IMG/VR virus record: IMGVR_UViG_3300017751_000110
Location: 1 to 31,746 of that record
DNA length: 31,746 nucleotides
Reading direction: 5' to 3' (one strand)
Source: a virus
Shown here: positions 27,401 to 31,746 of the stretch, one piece after another
How positions within the stretch are numbered: position 1 is the stretch's first letter
How the letters are laid out: the number at the start of each line of letters is the position of its first letter
Notes under the pieces: model-generated
Seen by the model: only the letters and a program-made list of their open reading frames with translations
Databases searched by the model: none
Told to the model about the DNA's origin: nothing
Position numbers and translations under genes: made by a program

Positions 27401-28514
27401 TAATGTTACAATTAAAGATCTTGGTATTTCTACTGCTGAAATTAAAGATGATAATGTTACATACGGAAAGATTCAAAATGTAACTAAGAAGAGAATGTTA
27501 GGTCGAACAGCAGATAGTAATGGTAATATACAAGAATTAACTGCTACTAATGTCAGAACCTTTATAAATGTAGCTGATGGCGCAAATAACTTTTCGTTTA
27601 AGATCCAGGCTAATAGTAGTGGGGCTGGCAGCGTAACTAATGGTCAGACGTTAACACTAAAAGGTGGTGGGGCAACAGCTGTTACGCGATCTGGTAACGC
27701 ATTTACAATAAAATCTACTAACACAACTTATAAAGCTGCTGGCGGAACTTCGAGCGCTAATACTGCAGGCATTTATCTAGATGGTACTACTTTTAAGCTT
27801 GGATATGTTATTAGACCTCATAAAAATCTGTATATTGGTAATAACTTAAAGACTCAAATATTATTCCACGGTAATGCTGGTCAAGGTAGAGATGAAGATC
27901 CTTATATAAACTTCTATACTTCGCAAAGTGGTAGTAGAGCAATGACAATGCGCGTTGCAAAACATATGACAGGAAGCGGAAGAGGAAATCCTGCTGGTGG
28001 TTCTGAACATAAAGCTGTTCTTTACGGAATGTGGTCAGCTGAAGTTGATAAGAAAACTCCAACATACGCGAATGAACTTACTAGTAAAGAATATGTTGAT
28101 AAACAAAGAACTAAAGTGGCGGCCGCATCCTGGAGCGGTAGCGCAAAGGTTAGAGCTGATCATTGTACTATTACTAAGGTAAGCACGGGGGTGTATCGTG
28201 TTGAACTAAGCGCATCGCATAGGAAAAGTGGCAGATGGCCAGTGGTTACGGCATCTCTTGGTTTAAATCCAGCTGCAGATTCTGATATTAATATTACTGG
28301 TAGTGATACAAACATCAACTCAGCTAACCCTTTAGAATACAATATTTACGTAAGACGAGATGGTAGCTCCACTAGTAAATTCATTATTGAAACTACTAAA
28401 ATTCGTTCATACGGACTGAAAGCTAAGTGGAATGATTACTATATAGCTACTAAATTTGCGAGAGACAATGTTGATGTTGCTTGGCAATGTATTGCATATA
28501 ATGGTGAGTTTTAA
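18414..28514 (+). CDS. Giant tail fibre protein, 3366 residues
   Basis: One uninterrupted frame of 10.1 kb. The N-terminus (SKSSTFEEWRRGTNKVSFDL) is followed at ~150-280 by a jelly-roll-like domain (LKGKTATFSGTVTPNMTL, then WVVPQVGFIVEGQNANAA) that resembles carbohydrate-binding beta sandwiches in marine phage fibres. Residues ~572-1385 hold about 24 degenerate repeats such as DAIVELQDDIGKVEDL. Then come Gly/Thr/Val-rich beta-helix-like sequence (GGTLGVTGNTTIGGTFGVAG), a LAAGKRYKIVSGTGFTSVG module near 1778, and SVGINTLNPTEKLDVDG-type fibre units. Late pieces are ISTAEIKDDNVTYGKIQN and LTSKEYVDKQ. The C-terminal ~140 residues form a tip domain with YYIATKFARD, ending CIAYNGEF. No intramolecular chaperone or enzyme motif was seen. 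Its start overlaps the upstream stop. The role as long tail fibre is strong by sequence style and position. Confidence 0.88.
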   Translation: MAENKETRISKSSTFEEWRRGTNKVSFDLGPIASDDDKSADSLDKESRLTDQAKVVQVANTVVQNSVDIGSSAGWTGWNAFYAVVNSGAGSSRGDKITTGNLDYQVSNGVLNPGSANEIPFQKFSVAANGNITLAPNTKIYELDTHGVSAGFDPRDNGDGGYYIDHFTFLENNDLKGKTATFSGTVTPNMTLHSRYNVKAFIKYFNKLQSYNVVEETVVDLRTTPNGLFSIELDIPNADWVVPQVGFIVEGQNANAANTSIADTSVEITNAALTLSAGQTITSSEEFIRDQSYGSNDLGMRIDLAPDEKLDMTAGYIIFTGTPTTPTDFTVGSSIEQYVGNDNSNARVFSAQIVGIVKNSSNGLQKLLITNASGIFDPTLILGSATNYSTAAQRVPANNIVRQIVGSLNVGYVRVYKTDSSNNVTQLEQSISEPNGFHIPKITGAIPFSQAVGTIPATYLEGERIYQTSNNNQESGSNRASFSAKILAITASSKYGLGSYGGILLYDIDGAFSPSLNLRGTTADAVGGSPATISSSKYTVIASDVALPNTFASIIRLNTPAQTGEAYELEFSSAIDAIVELQDDIGKVEDLASNATQAEFGASGQRKVIDTEDIVTTLNALQDMVGTATIPTFSNNTHLIPNNVSTISGLAKSVVDFIGDTDLSNNALGATVNTSSTLTDAITAIKNFIGSVAINDLGVSETITGTIAQLHDEVGDVTTLDAAGSTTAGGFDTEVLTTALIELRTLVCPGDIDDAATALSANVTPAANFAATTNTDGIVELQTIVGDRVGISTANLIGTAAATNNIVAQINHIKDEIGTTALGTTAAGDIASAINELETNIRGTVSNYTITDNLPTDITYTVNNGIITAINTLTSFVGNTSVDSIGSSNTITSAVDKMHVELGNPDSLNETPTAYNDTSGQETDGIGGFRNAAAGTATESTVVSALTELRQALLGNTANLAAVTNARADATTNATIQNAITDLANLAGYSKTNIIDAILEIQDLMGDVTSLDNGDNDFNSARITDSLVELKTALVGTGDLTDTIATLNVGDETDFSSTTVVNAIAELQTDLGQQSLLTAAPFHADLYTTTGSDAYASTDFQLAINGITAAIGNADIGNAINSGSNETLTQAIRQLRIDIGDVGNSGVNLAAATGYSATNLKAAVLEIQGDIGDVTNINNATGYIATSAVTGITEIQGLIGNPVATAANLGAINTRVQKDTNSSVAANANEIPMSDTTGIVVGMKVSNIETGRTDSIATGTKVTTVNADSVVVDTVVVSTIDSGDTLRFDVSTVVNAINAIDARIGSEINATTMGTTATTLVPAIREITDEIGDVTAGNLGTTSPNITAAIKEIVDGTGAATITVNNVTAQQPTGKLDKVSDLKQTILGDIDFDCPDPDVGAATTTLKFGPNTVLDLSDSAATLKMTADAAGTFNIVGTFLRLEPSARTGTGLEIERTGITDVSLQTDTNAFFQWKEQSISATDPSTGNNQNDLAWEVKGFESNTTAEPYTEPNLDFQNAYRLFSVGTTNVANSMQNVTVTWDATNHNFDVSLNDTTTNMTGGGSGPAGSGATNGLTAWGTTAKIPQIHVDRQGRIAGIAEVNMADFLGSFTLQGDSGTAQTVESLGTVDIAGSANNIVSTVSDVGGVKTITLALDNSISVTSNVTAGGNGSIGGTLGVTGNTTIGGTFGVAGNVNLVSDNAASSAITLGGSNTTTTIAGILNIPGTLNVTGTNNSVTVSNTTITGDALVLRTEDDSVPANSDTPKFVINRGFSATKNITQLAAGKRYKIVSGTGFTSVGADNDTAGTVFTATGAGAGNGTAKIQVDEAAIVWNEQYDQFVLTRGGDAGAISTNTQQGAIIAQGDTMSANQVYNSTEADDNTTYRVLFHGTNANTAAGRKGKLRSDNGLTYNASTNKVTLGGLSAGRVQITHGADNQLKVNTDTNALPLEISRHGDSDSQVMKVGVSDREVVFNYIEDTHSENKNAFGTYKFFLNGNHPDADEITDRMALEINKDQIKSRGLAVSDNGITVSGGSTSLLATTITGATTITGDVGVTGETTLTGDTDIVGVLGHTPDNISLTGNKLGRSAGSTKVAAQFSSRVAHTVNYSRLRINDVRLTTNNTDQEHFNTSEKRLQHMIDSSNTSFVGMQATTSGKSFARLGGMRGSATKTYIRGGTETATALYHNVASSAASDKVLETVIDGVNVIGNMEADSADVTGNLVIRNAPFPTVQDPAGGSSSNYNLAPASPLHILKRNVDFNNQTHVLATFEAHGADYVANPGKISIDLRGQDTNNKINFARISQASVNANTPYGENNEATSNLIFGVTQNGNYNEKMIITGRGAVGINTLNPTEKLDVDGTAKANSFVVIRDPASEIKIQKATGTSTLINKVILSNTNSNDKGGVIYAQSTQLGSTIGSSTTQATFITRNNNESYLQIIDERSRLSNSSATQDWSKSHKRIEFGIDSTRMAYLAANWNENYGFEIGSAARNASDPFRSNARPWIRFRKAADYNGPGAVELYHGHTNAAGSTKKFETLNVGAKVTGQLSTTGKVGIGTDSPANDGLHVTNLTSSTIGGATMANAKLLVGTTASGIGLDNNEIVCSSDNFYIRTLNGSTGHMYFGTGSNSAAMVLTDGGSLGVNVNPPTQRLDVGGNIKLSGIIDQNGTGTNDFEGQIDCNQDVKTTASGKGFYAFGGGTDYLKMTHDGAGGHIDSSDQLEIATPTFRVLSGNRAETMIRAYQNERVDLYFNNAIRFKTTSTGASLPGTNRAVAAIANNQPFVDNSRLTLAEINFAQGEGTNDSAAIRYVSTADDVINRAALDFRISDDFSNTASLADKFRFRFDPAGNTVNSGNEYSLIEIYAKANGSTMMDLTSSPGGTSNVKSDVFTGNLTGNAATATTVSSTLAINKGGTNAISFSNKAAIVMNDAGTAFTSKQMDGNGELLIGGPTGPEPSTLTAGEAIDITNGDGSITIAAETATDTNLGVAKFSTDNFLVSSGNVTIKDLGISTAEIKDDNVTYGKIQNVTKKRMLGRTADSNGNIQELTATNVRTFINVADGANNFSFKIQANSSGAGSVTNGQTLTLKGGGATAVTRSGNAFTIKSTNTTYKAAGGTSSANTAGIYLDGTTFKLGYVIRPHKNLYIGNNLKTQILFHGNAGQGRDEDPYINFYTSQSGSRAMTMRVAKHMTGSGRGNPAGGSEHKAVLYGMWSAEVDKKTPTYANELTSKEYVDKQRTKVAAASWSGSAKVRADHCTITKVSTGVYRVELSASHRKSGRWPVVTASLGLNPAADSDINITGSDTNINSANPLEYNIYVRRDGSSTSKFIIETTKIRSYGLKAKWNDYYIATKFARDNVDVAWQCIAYNGEF
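20130..22575 (+). repeat. About 24 degenerate protein repeats (xAIxELxxxIGDvTxL) within the giant fibre
   Basis: Residues ~572-1385 contain about 24 units sharing a short amphipathic helix that ends in Ile/Val-Gly, then Asp/Asn-x-Thr and a variable Ser/Thr/Gly-rich linker of 15-45 residues. Examples are AIVELQDDIGKVEDL, TIAQLHDEVGDVTTL, AILEIQDLMGDVTSL, AVLEIQGDIGDVTNI and AIREITDEIGDVTAG. The array is broken once, at residues ~1220-1290, by a different beta module (IVVGMKVSNIETG). It is a repeat at the protein level only; DNA identity between units is low. It probably forms a segmented trimeric coiled-coil shaft. Confidence 0.8.
24528..24563 (+). repeat. Perfect tandem 18-base direct repeat in the fibre beta region
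   Basis: GCAACAACAATTACTGGT occurs twice in direct tandem (24528-24545 and 24546-24563). It encodes two copies of Ala-Thr-Thr-Ile-Thr-Gly in the beta-helix-like part of the fibre. Being in frame and exact, it suggests a recent slippage duplication of one hexapeptide rung. Confidence 0.8.
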
Positions 28515-28546
28515 TAACTAATATATATATTATTATAACACATAAT

Positions 28547-29026
28547 ATGATTAGAGGTAAAATAGTGAATTATAATTATTTTGTAAAAGTTGACAATAAC
28601 CGTGTAGAGTTTTTACAATCAAACGATCCGGTTGAAATAGATGGTTTTTATATATCAATTAAAGATGAAGAAGTATTAGTACCGAAATATGCTAGGTTTG
28701 TAAAGTATATTGAATGTTGTATATTTGACGATAAAAACGAAATAGAGATTGATACTACTAAGGTATTAGCAATAAAACTTGCGTCATTAGAGCATGATGT
28801 TAATGACGCAATAGATAAGTTAAGAAGTTTAGTTAAAGAAGCAGTTGCTCTGGATAAAACCGATGTTGCAAAAGAAATTGCTGAAATGATTAGATCGATC
28901 GATAAATTTTTAGAAGAATCTGATTTTTCTAATGTAACGAATATAGATGATATTGAAAATATTGTATGTACTGAATTGATGGTTAATTATGAGAGTTATT
29001 TCTTTGAGAAAATATACGACCTATAA
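28547..29026 (+). CDS. Hypothetical protein, first gene of the accessory cluster
   Basis: A protein of 159 residues that I do not recognise. The first ~65 residues look like a compact beta domain (YFVKVDNNRVEFLQSNDPVE, then GFYISIKDEEVLVPKYARF). The rest is helical and acidic (LASLEHDVNDAIDKLRSLV, then AKEIAEMIRSIDKFLEES) and ends YFFEKIYDL. There is no signal peptide or membrane helix. The start is uncertain. ATG 28547 has only A+T-rich sequence upstream, whereas the in-frame GTG 28565 has GAGG seven bases before it and would give 153 residues beginning at VNYNYFVKVD. The gene lies 32 bases after the giant fibre and its 3' end overlaps the next gene by 38 bases. Its function is unknown. Confidence 0.8.
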   Translation: MIRGKIVNYNYFVKVDNNRVEFLQSNDPVEIDGFYISIKDEEVLVPKYARFVKYIECCIFDDKNEIEIDTTKVLAIKLASLEHDVNDAIDKLRSLVKEAVALDKTDVAKEIAEMIRSIDKFLEESDFSNVTNIDDIENIVCTELMVNYESYFFEKIYDL

Positions 29027-29540
29027 TATACATGGTAAAGGCGTTCCAGAACCGTTATACCCAGATGAATTGCACGATTTGCTTAAGCAATATGCAAATA
29101 AAAAGACATATGATAATAGCAAACAAATTGTTAAAAATGGTAAACATAAGGCAAATGCTTCACATGCAATAAACGGAAAAGTTTCTGAAATAAAAGAAAC
29201 TACTATTATTTCAATATTACCTGCATTAAAGAAATCATTCCCTAATTTAAATTTTAGATTATCTGGTCATTTTATTTATGGACCTAGTGATTTTATGGGT
29301 GAGCATACGAATAAAGACGATGCAACTGAGGTTATGTATTTAACATACGCTACTGGTAAATCTAAGTTTTCATATCGATTTTCACAAGATGAACCGTTTA
29401 TAGATACGTATGATAATATTGATGGACTTACAATAAGAGCATTTACTGCAAGTGCAAGAGAACCTTACACTTTTCATAAAGTAGATTGTGAATCCGGATA
29501 TAGAGTATCCATTGGATTAAGATATATCAATATAGGTTAA
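28989..29540 (+). CDS. 2OG-Fe(II) oxygenase-like (double-stranded beta-helix) protein, copy 1
   Basis: A 183-residue protein paralogous to its downstream neighbour. The second half has the layout of a double-stranded beta-helix dioxygenase: GHFIYGPSDFMGEHTN, with His106 and Asn108 where the usual HxD/E sits; then YLTYATGKSKFSYRFSQ and TYDNIDGLTIRAF; then a distal His163 in YTFHKV; and Arg172 nine residues later in GYRVSIGLRY. The His-to-His and His-to-Arg spacings suit 2-oxoglutarate enzymes, but the acidic ligand is Asn. The N-terminal helical part (PLYPDELHDLLKQYANKK) may bind a partner. ATG 28989 is used here; in-frame TTG 29004 has GAGAG eight bases upstream and gives an N-terminus matching the paralogue in length. 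The substrate is unknown, and loss of iron binding is possible. Confidence 0.78.
   Translation: MRVISLRKYTTYNIHGKGVPEPLYPDELHDLLKQYANKKTYDNSKQIVKNGKHKANASHAINGKVSEIKETTIISILPALKKSFPNLNFRLSGHFIYGPSDFMGEHTNKDDATEVMYLTYATGKSKFSYRFSQDEPFIDTYDNIDGLTIRAFTASAREPYTFHKVDCESGYRVSIGLRYINIG
29337..29389 (+). repeat. 53-base direct repeat, copy in first oxygenase-like gene
   Basis: This stretch is identical base for base to 29897-29949, a spacing of exactly 560 bases. It encodes the YLTYATGKSKFSYRFSQ core of both paralogues. The rest of the genes differ widely at DNA level apart from a second identical run at 29462-29494 (matching 30022-30054). Confidence 0.9.
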
Positions 29541-29551
29541 GTAATTAAATT

Positions 29552-30097
29552 ATGAGTTATGATCACATAGAATATAGTATTAATGGTAAACAAATTCCAC
29601 CACCGTTATATCCTGATGAATTAAAAAATATACTTAAAAAATGGGCAAATAAAAAATCATACGATAATGATTGCTATGCTGGTTCTAAGCTTGGCAATGA
29701 TTTGAATCCTTATGCAGATCATCCTGCTAATGCTAAGCTTCATTTCTTACGAGATGAAAAGATAATTAATATAATAGTACCTGCACTAAAACGTTCATAC
29801 CCCAACTTAAACTTTAAAGCTACAGGGCATTTTATTTATGGGCCTGGAGATTTTATGGATGAACATACAAACGTAAGTAATCCATCTAATGTACTTTATT
29901 TAACATACGCTACTGGTAAATCTAAGTTTTCATATCGATTTTCACAAGACGATGACTTAATTGAAACATATGATAATGTTAATGGACTAACTGTGAGAAC
30001 ATTTACTTTAACTAGTTCTCCACCTTACACTTTTCATAAAGTAGATTGTGAATCTGGGTATAGAGTATCCATTGGATTAAGATATGTCGAGTTATAG
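29552..30097 (+). CDS. 2OG-Fe(II) oxygenase-like (double-stranded beta-helix) protein, copy 2
   Basis: A 181-residue paralogue of the preceding gene, alignable over its length. Shared blocks are PPLYPDELKNILKKWANKK, VPALKRSYPNLNFKATGHF, GDFMDEHTN, LYLTYATGKSKFSYRFSQ, NGLTVRTFTLTS and YTFHKVDCESGYRVSIGLRY. Candidate active-site residues are His105, Asn107 (in place of Asp/Glu), His162 and Arg171. The middle region (DCYAGSKLGNDLNPYADH) differs most and is longer than in copy 1, hinting at a different partner or substrate. It starts 11 bases after copy 1 with only a weak ribosome binding site, and its last 14 bases overlap the next gene. The fold call is fairly sure by pattern; enzymatic activity is uncertain because of the HxN change in both copies. 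Confidence 0.78.
   Translation: MSYDHIEYSINGKQIPPPLYPDELKNILKKWANKKSYDNDCYAGSKLGNDLNPYADHPANAKLHFLRDEKIINIIVPALKRSYPNLNFKATGHFIYGPGDFMDEHTNVSNPSNVLYLTYATGKSKFSYRFSQDDDLIETYDNVNGLTVRTFTLTSSPPYTFHKVDCESGYRVSIGLRYVEL
29897..29949 (+). repeat. 53-base direct repeat, copy in second oxygenase-like gene
   Basis: The partner of 29337-29389, identical over 53 bases at a constant 560-base offset. The preservation of third codon positions here, against many differences elsewhere in the pair, points to recent exchange (gene conversion) or a very recent partial duplication rather than protein constraint alone. Confidence 0.9.
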
Positions 30098-30413
30098 CAA
30101 TCATCAATTGACACTTAGATCTTATATTAATGTTTCAAGTTTAATACGTACATTAAAAGCATTAAAAAAAGTTCAATACGTGGAAGAATATGATATTACT
30201 AATACGGGATGTCAAACTTTCCCATTAAAAGAAATTACAATGAATCACTATAGAAAACGCGGAGTATATCCGAAACCTATTGTAGTAACTGATGATAATT
30301 ATTGTTTAGACGGTCGACACAGAATTGCATATTATAAAGAAAATAATATTAATATATGCAGCGCATATATCGTTCCTCGATCTCAAGTTGATAAATTTAT
30401 TGAAAGTCTATAG
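30084..30413 (+). CDS. Small ParB/sulfiredoxin-fold-like protein
   Basis: A 109-residue protein whose central part reads FPLKEITMNHYRKRG, then PKPIVVTDDNYCLDGRHRIA with Asp76-Gly77-Arg78-His79-Arg80. A preferred-value strand followed by D-G-x-H-R and a helix is the signature of the ParB N-terminal/sulfiredoxin-like fold, a nucleotide-binding (CTP in ParB) or nuclease scaffold. No DNA-binding helix-turn-helix follows, so this is a single-domain version and not a partition protein. It overlaps copy 2 of the oxygenase-like pair by 14 bases and should be translated with it. It is the last gene before the two-promoter gap at 30414-30505. The biological role is unknown; a link to the oxygenase-like proteins is suggested only by the overlap. 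Confidence 0.72.
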   Translation: MSSYSNHQLTLRSYINVSSLIRTLKALKKVQYVEEYDITNTGCQTFPLKEITMNHYRKRGVYPKPIVVTDDNYCLDGRHRIAYYKENNINICSAYIVPRSQVDKFIESL

Positions 30414-30423
30414 AAAATACTTG

Positions 30424-30431
30424 TATAAATA
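30424..30431 (+). promoter_or_regulatory. Late promoter, upstream member of a tandem pair
   Basis: An exact TATAAATA in the 92-base gap between the ParB-like gene and the next fibre operon. Initiation near 30437 would leave a leader of about 70 bases before ATG 30506. Intergenic placement supports function. Confidence 0.65.
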
Positions 30432-30474
30432 TACTATATTACTGTAACTATTAATCAGATAAGACTGTAAATGA

Positions 30475-30482
30475 TATAAATA
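30475..30482 (+). promoter_or_regulatory. Late promoter, downstream member of a tandem pair
   Basis: A second exact TATAAATA 51 bases downstream of the first. Initiation near 30488 would give an ~18-base leader that still includes the AGGA ribosome binding site at 30493-30496, nine bases before ATG 30506. Two exact matches in 92 non-coding bases are unlikely by chance. Confidence 0.68.
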
Positions 30483-30505
30483 ATAGATAAATAGGATTTA
30501 AACAA

Positions 30506-30841
30506 ATGGCCATTATTTCAAATTTAACAGTAGACCAAGGGTCAACATTTAATGCAACTATAGATGTTACAGATACAAGTGGCAATGCTACTAGTTTGAC
30601 TGGTTATTCTGTTGCAGGGCAAGTGAGAAAAAGTTATAGCTCTAGTACTGCAATTGATTTTGTTTCTAGTATTACTAATGCTGCCAATGGTACTATTAAT
30701 ATATCGTTATCAGACACTGTTACAAATAATATGAAGGCTGGAAGATACGTCTATGATGTTGAAATCTTATCAGCAGGTGGAACTAAGACTCGAGTTTTAG
30801 AAGGCCAGCTGGAAGTAACACCAGGAGTTACTAAAATATAA
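30506..30841 (+). CDS. Small beta-rich virion-type protein, first gene of second fibre operon
   Basis: A 111-residue protein of beta-sandwich appearance: ISNLTVDQGSTFNATIDVTD, TSLTGYSVAGQVRKSYSSST, GTINISLSDTVTNNMKAGRY and VYDVEILSAGGTKTRVLEG. The VDQGSTFxxTIDVTD...LTGYxxxxQVRKSY... plan recurs, as I recall, in small proteins placed before fibre genes in marine phages and resembles the N-terminal domain of baseplate upper proteins. A clear AGGA precedes the ATG, and two late promoters lie upstream. It overlaps the next gene by one base (TAATG). It is probably a virion or fibre-attachment component; the function is not established. Confidence 0.82.
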   Translation: MAIISNLTVDQGSTFNATIDVTDTSGNATSLTGYSVAGQVRKSYSSSTAIDFVSSITNAANGTINISLSDTVTNNMKAGRYVYDVEILSAGGTKTRVLEGQLEVTPGVTKI

Positions 30842-31086
30842 TGTCTATAAAAGCTAAAATTAGACAAACTAATAGAGTTAATGCAAGAGTTAACCAAACT
30901 AGTAATATAGTTGCTGAAACTGTTCAAGTTTCAGCAACTGGCTTGAAACTAGAAGACCTAGCTAATGTTGATGGAAGTCAATTAGCAGAGGGCGCATTAC
31001 TTGTATATAACGCAACGACCGAGCAATTCGAAACAACGAATGAATTGTCAAGCGAAAACCTAACTATCAGCGCAGGATTATTTTAA
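30841..31086 (+). CDS. Small fibre-associated protein
   Basis: An 81-residue protein with a basic N-terminus (MSIKAKIRQTNRVNARVNQT) and a C-terminal part KLEDLANVDGSQLAEGALLV followed by YNATTEQFETTNEL. The LxDLxNVD...DGALLVYN...F wording is frequent in phage fibre proteins as a trimeric adaptor segment. The start overlaps the previous stop by one base, and AGGAG lies 13 bases upstream. The stop abuts the next ATG with no gap, so three genes are tightly coupled. I infer a connector between the preceding beta protein and the following fibre. Confidence 0.8.
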   Translation: MSIKAKIRQTNRVNARVNQTSNIVAETVQVSATGLKLEDLANVDGSQLAEGALLVYNATTEQFETTNELSSENLTISAGLF

Positions 31087-31746
31087 ATGGCAACTAAAAC
31101 ACGGATTAAAAATTTAACGAGCTCTACGACAAATGCACCTAGTATTCTAAAAACTGGTGAATTTGGTTACTCATACGGTAGCGGTACTCAAGCAAATGGT
31201 GGTGATCGTCTTTATATTGGTACAGGCGCTGAGGATGGAAATGGCGTAGCAGCTGCTGCAGCGGTTGTTGGTGGTAAATACTTTACTGATATGTTGGATC
31301 ATGCGGCAGGTTCATTAATTGCTAGTTCTGCGATTATCGTAGATTCTAATAGCAAAATAGGTGAATTAAAAGTTGATGATTTAGTTTTAGATGGTAGTAC
31401 TATTTCTAGTGCTCAAGCAATCACTATTTCAACGACGGGCGGCAACAATGATATAACGATATCACCTAATGGTACTGGTAAAACCGTTCTGAATAATCCG
31501 TATATTAATGGCACAGATGATACTCTGGCTGAATTTATTTACGACACTGTTGGTGGTGCGGTAACCGGTGGAACTGGAATTACTGTTACTAATGATGATG
31601 GCCCTAATACTTCAACAGTTAAAATTACAGACACAGGTGTTAGCGCTGGTTCTACGGGTAGCGCAACAGCGATTCCAGTAATAACATTTAATGCTCAAGG
31701 TCAAATCACAGCTGTAACTACTGCTTCTATTTCCTCTACCCTTACA
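31087..31746 (+). CDS. Tail fibre protein, N-terminal 220 residues (3' end outside window)
   Basis: The frame opens at ATG 31087, directly after the upstream stop, with AGGA nine bases before it, and runs open to the window end. The N-terminus (TRIKNLTSSTTNAPSILKTG) followed by EFGYSYGSG and GDRLYIGTG is typical of phage fibre N-terminal domains that bind an adaptor. Later pieces are LKVDDLVLDGSTISS, ITISPNGTGKTVLNNPYING and AIPVITFNAQGQITAVTT, all repeated-beta fibre wording. It is too short here to show the shaft or receptor-binding tip. It is a second fibre distinct from the giant one at 18414-28514. Confidence in the fibre class is high. Confidence 0.85.
   Translation, partial: MATKTRIKNLTSSTTNAPSILKTGEFGYSYGSGTQANGGDRLYIGTGAEDGNGVAAAAAVVGGKYFTDMLDHAAGSLIASSAIIVDSNSKIGELKVDDLVLDGSTISSAQAITISTTGGNNDITISPNGTGKTVLNNPYINGTDDTLAEFIYDTVGGAVTGGTGITVTNDDGPNTSTVKITDTGVSAGSTGSATAIPVITFNAQGQITAVTTASISSTLT

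Noticed and set aside
28531-28547. Inverted repeat TATTAT-AACAC-ATAATA after the giant fibre gene as a terminator
   Set aside because: The six-pair stem is entirely A-T with no following T run, and its end overlaps the next gene's ATG. Too weak to call.
18414-31746. Diversity-generating retroelement acting on the fibres
   Set aside because: No reverse transcriptase gene, no paired template/variable repeat and no C-type lectin-like terminus were seen in the window.

Overview
The window is a stretch of late structural genes from a tailed, contractile (T4-like) bacteriophage. Every supported gene lies on the + strand and genes are packed with gaps of a few bases or short overlaps. The DNA is visibly A+T-rich. 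The order hub/spike (gp5-like) - PAAR tip - gp25 - gp6 - large wedge protein - gp8 - DUF4815-type protein - long fibre is that of marine T4-like myoviruses (cyanophage and pelagiphage type). Several modules (the gp6 N-terminus, the 'FKPGVAVQARELTQ' start, the fibre start at 31087) are, from memory, typical of that group. The host cannot be read from this window. An A+T-rich marine bacterium such as Pelagibacterales or Prochlorococcus/Synechococcus is plausible but not shown.

Layout. Positions 1-2545 hold the tail-tip end: the C-terminal beta-helix of the gp5-like hub, a PAAR spike tip and two proteins I cannot name. A perfect T4-type late promoter at 2570-2577 abuts gene 25. Positions 2583-11343 encode the baseplate wedge: gp25, gp6, a 1521-residue wedge protein that carries an inserted seven-bladed FG-GAP-like propeller and a C-terminal cupredoxin-like domain, and gp8. 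Positions 11361-28514 hold a 2279-residue DUF4815-type virion protein, a 70-residue coiled-coil protein and a 3366-residue fibre with about 24 degenerate helical repeats followed by beta-structured fibre sequence.

Positions 28547-30413 form a small accessory cluster: one unknown protein, two tandem paralogues with a double-stranded beta-helix (2OG-Fe(II) oxygenase-like) signature, and a ParB-fold-like protein, overlapping one another or nearly so. After a 92-base gap with two late-promoter matches, a second fibre-type operon starts at 30506: two small virion-type proteins, then the N-terminus of another fibre cut by the window end at 31746.

How it fits together: gp6, gp25, the large wedge protein and gp8 would build the baseplate wedge; gp5 and PAAR form the central piercing spike; the DUF4815-type protein and the giant fibre would link baseplate and receptor recognition. 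The accessory cluster lies between two fibre operons and may act on fibres or on the host during late infection; that is inference. The most unusual items are the propeller insertion and complete type-1-copper-like ligand set in the wedge protein, the long repeat array in the fibre, the tandem HxN-type oxygenase-like genes with locally identical DNA, and domain modules shared between otherwise unrelated virion proteins. There is no gene-free stretch longer than 300 bases. I saw no tRNA, CRISPR array, insertion sequence or minus-strand gene.
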